The notes under the pieces: model-generated
What the model was told of the DNA's origin: nothing
What the model saw: the letters and a program-made list of their open reading frames with translations, nothing else
Databases searched by the model: none
Program-made: the position numbers and the translations under genes
Assembly: GCA_031425095.1 (NCBI GenBank)
Contig: JANPIS010000406.1
Coordinates: 1-22,656 of the forward strand
Direction of reading: 5' to 3'
DNA length: 22,656 bases
Source: JANNXQ01 sp031425095
GTDB taxonomy: Bacteria > Verrucomicrobiota > Verrucomicrobiia > Chthoniobacterales > Chthoniobacteraceae
Part shown: one piece after another, positions 21,663-22,656 of the stretch
Position numbering within the stretch: position 1 is the stretch's first letter
How the letters are laid out: the number at the start of each line of letters is the position of its first letter

Positions 21663-22656
21663 CTACCGCCGCCTGCCGCCGAAGAAGGAGCCGAGCACGC
21701 CGCGGATGATTTCGCGACCGACGGTCGAGCCCATCGTGCGCACGGTGCTGGAGATCATCTTGTCGGCGATGCCTTCCTGCTTTCCACCGCGCGGGCCGGT
21801 GCGGCCGAAGAGGAATTCCTTCACGAATTTCCCCGCCTCGCTCTCCTGCGCGGGTGCGGGCTGGCCGGGAGCGGCGACCGGTGCAGAAGCGGGGCGGGCG
21901 CTTCCGCCGGAGGCGGCCGCAGCCTGGGCGCGGGCTTGCAGGATTTCCGCCGCGGTCTCGCGATCGACGGCCTTTTCATACGCCCCGTAGATCACGCTCT
22001 GCTGGATGATCGCCTGGCGCTCGGCCTCGGTGATCGGGCCGATCTTGCTGTGCGGCGGGAGGATGAACGTCCGCTCGACGATCGTCGGCGTGCCGCCCGG
22101 CTCGAGCAGCGAGACGAGCGCTTCGCCGACGCCGAGGTGCGTGATGACTTCCGCCACATCGAGCTTCGGATTTTGCCGAAAAGTTTCCGCCGCGCTTTGC
22201 ACCGCTTTCTGGTCGCGTGGCGTAAAGGCGCGCAGGGCGTGCTGCACGCGGTTGCCGAGCTGGCCGAGGATTTTCTCCGGCACATCGAGCGGGTTCTGCG
22301 TGATGAAGTACACGCCCACACCTTTTGAGCGGATGAGCCGTACGACTTGCTCGATTTTATCCTCGAGCGACTTCGGCAGGTCGGTGAAGAGCAGGTGCGC
22401 TTCGTCGAAGAAGAAGACGAGCTTCGGCTTGTCGAGGTCGCCGACTTCGGGCAGGCGCTCGAAGAGTTCGCTGAGCAGCCAGAGCAGCGCGGTGCCGTAG
22501 GTGCGCGGGCTGTTCATGAGCTGATCGGCGGCGAGGATATTGATCATGCCGCGGCCGTCCGGGCCGGTCTGGATGAAATCGTCGAGATTGAGCGCGGGCT
22601 CGCCGAAGAATTTGTCGCCGCCCTGTTGCTCGAGATTGAGCAGCGCGCGCTGGATC
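21663..22656 (-). CDS. HerA-like/DUF853 (YjgR) ATPase, N-terminal part outside window
   Basis: The last 331 codons or so of a cytosolic P-loop ATPase. LNLEQQGGDKFFGEPALNLDD lies before the first in-frame Met at 22547 and matches the YjgR/DUF853 family, so that Met is not the start. The Walker B region is LVFFFDEAHLLFTD; a sensor-type VYFITQNPLDVPEKILGQLGNRVQHALRAF follows. The Walker A motif is outside the window. An Ala/Pro-rich linker (about 22 to 30 residues around 21860-21930) leads to a C-terminal glycine/arginine-rich tail (GSFFGGRRR). Members resemble HerA/FtsK DNA translocases, but their physiological role is not established. The 3' end abuts the inverted repeat at 21548-21662. Confidence 0.9.
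   Translation of the reverse strand, partial: IQRALLNLEQQGGDKFFGEPALNLDDFIQTGPDGRGMINILAADQLMNSPRTYGTALLWLLSELFERLPEVGDLDKPKLVFFFDEAHLLFTDLPKSLEDKIEQVVRLIRSKGVGVYFITQNPLDVPEKILGQLGNRVQHALRAFTPRDQKAVQSAAETFRQNPKLDVAEVITHLGVGEALVSLLEPGGTPTIVERTFILPPHSKIGPITEAERQAIIQQSVIYGAYEKAVDRETAAEILQARAQAAAASGGSARPASAPVAAPGQPAPAQESEAGKFVKEFLFGRTGPRGGKQEGIADKMISSTVRTMGSTVGREIIRGVLGSFFGGRRR

Noticed and set aside
20901..22328. A 475-codon plus-strand open frame overlapping the barrel protein and the ATPase
   Set aside because: It shifts frame relative to the barrel gene, then runs antisense through the DUF853 ATPase and across the inverted repeat. Composition is Arg-rich throughout.

Overview
The window is GC-rich bacterial chromosome (roughly 60-65 % GC by eye). 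It most likely comes from a member of the Verrucomicrobiota, in or near the Chthoniobacterales/Spartobacteria type. The reasons are three PEP-CTERM surface proteins, a TIGR04073-type exosortase-associated protein, a divergent TGS-less threonyl-tRNA synthetase, few clear Shine-Dalgarno sites, and long palindromic intergenic repeats. This placement is inferred from gene content; there is no rRNA or tRNA gene in the window. I saw no phage, transposase or CRISPR.

Positions 1-13269 are all transcribed leftwards (minus strand). In transcription order: PEP-CTERM protein 3 and a 71-aa exported protein, tandem hairpin terminators, an O-antigen ligase-like/TPR membrane protein, hflK-hflC (4-bp overlap), a lipoprotein with an SH3-like region, a GH57 glucan branching enzyme coupled by an 8-bp overlap to an exported FlgD-Ig protein, a YprB-like DEDDy exonuclease, PEP-CTERM proteins 2 and 1 each with a strong terminator, and thrS (3' part outside the window). 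The three PEP-CTERM proteins share one ectodomain, so they form a paralogous family. The exosortase that would process them is not in the window.

Positions 13270-13816 are a gene-poor divergent region with several hairpins, possibly a structured RNA ending in a terminator. After it come a degenerate FmdB-type zinc-ribbon protein (+), a convergent RlmD/TrmA-family RNA methyltransferase (-) whose GTG start lies 8 nt after a terminator, the TIGR04073 protein (-), a 59-aa exported peptide with seven cysteines (+), and a Gfo/Idh/MocA oxidoreductase (-).

Positions 17693-21546 (+) are the most intriguing part. They encode a periplasmic cupredoxin-like protein, a membrane class III nucleotide cyclase whose two base-recognition residues are both replaced, and an outer-membrane beta-barrel protein. 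Each gene boundary here holds a different inverted-repeat element. My inference is a copper- or redox-linked envelope signalling module. The window ends in a convergent, incomplete HerA/DUF853 ATPase gene (-).
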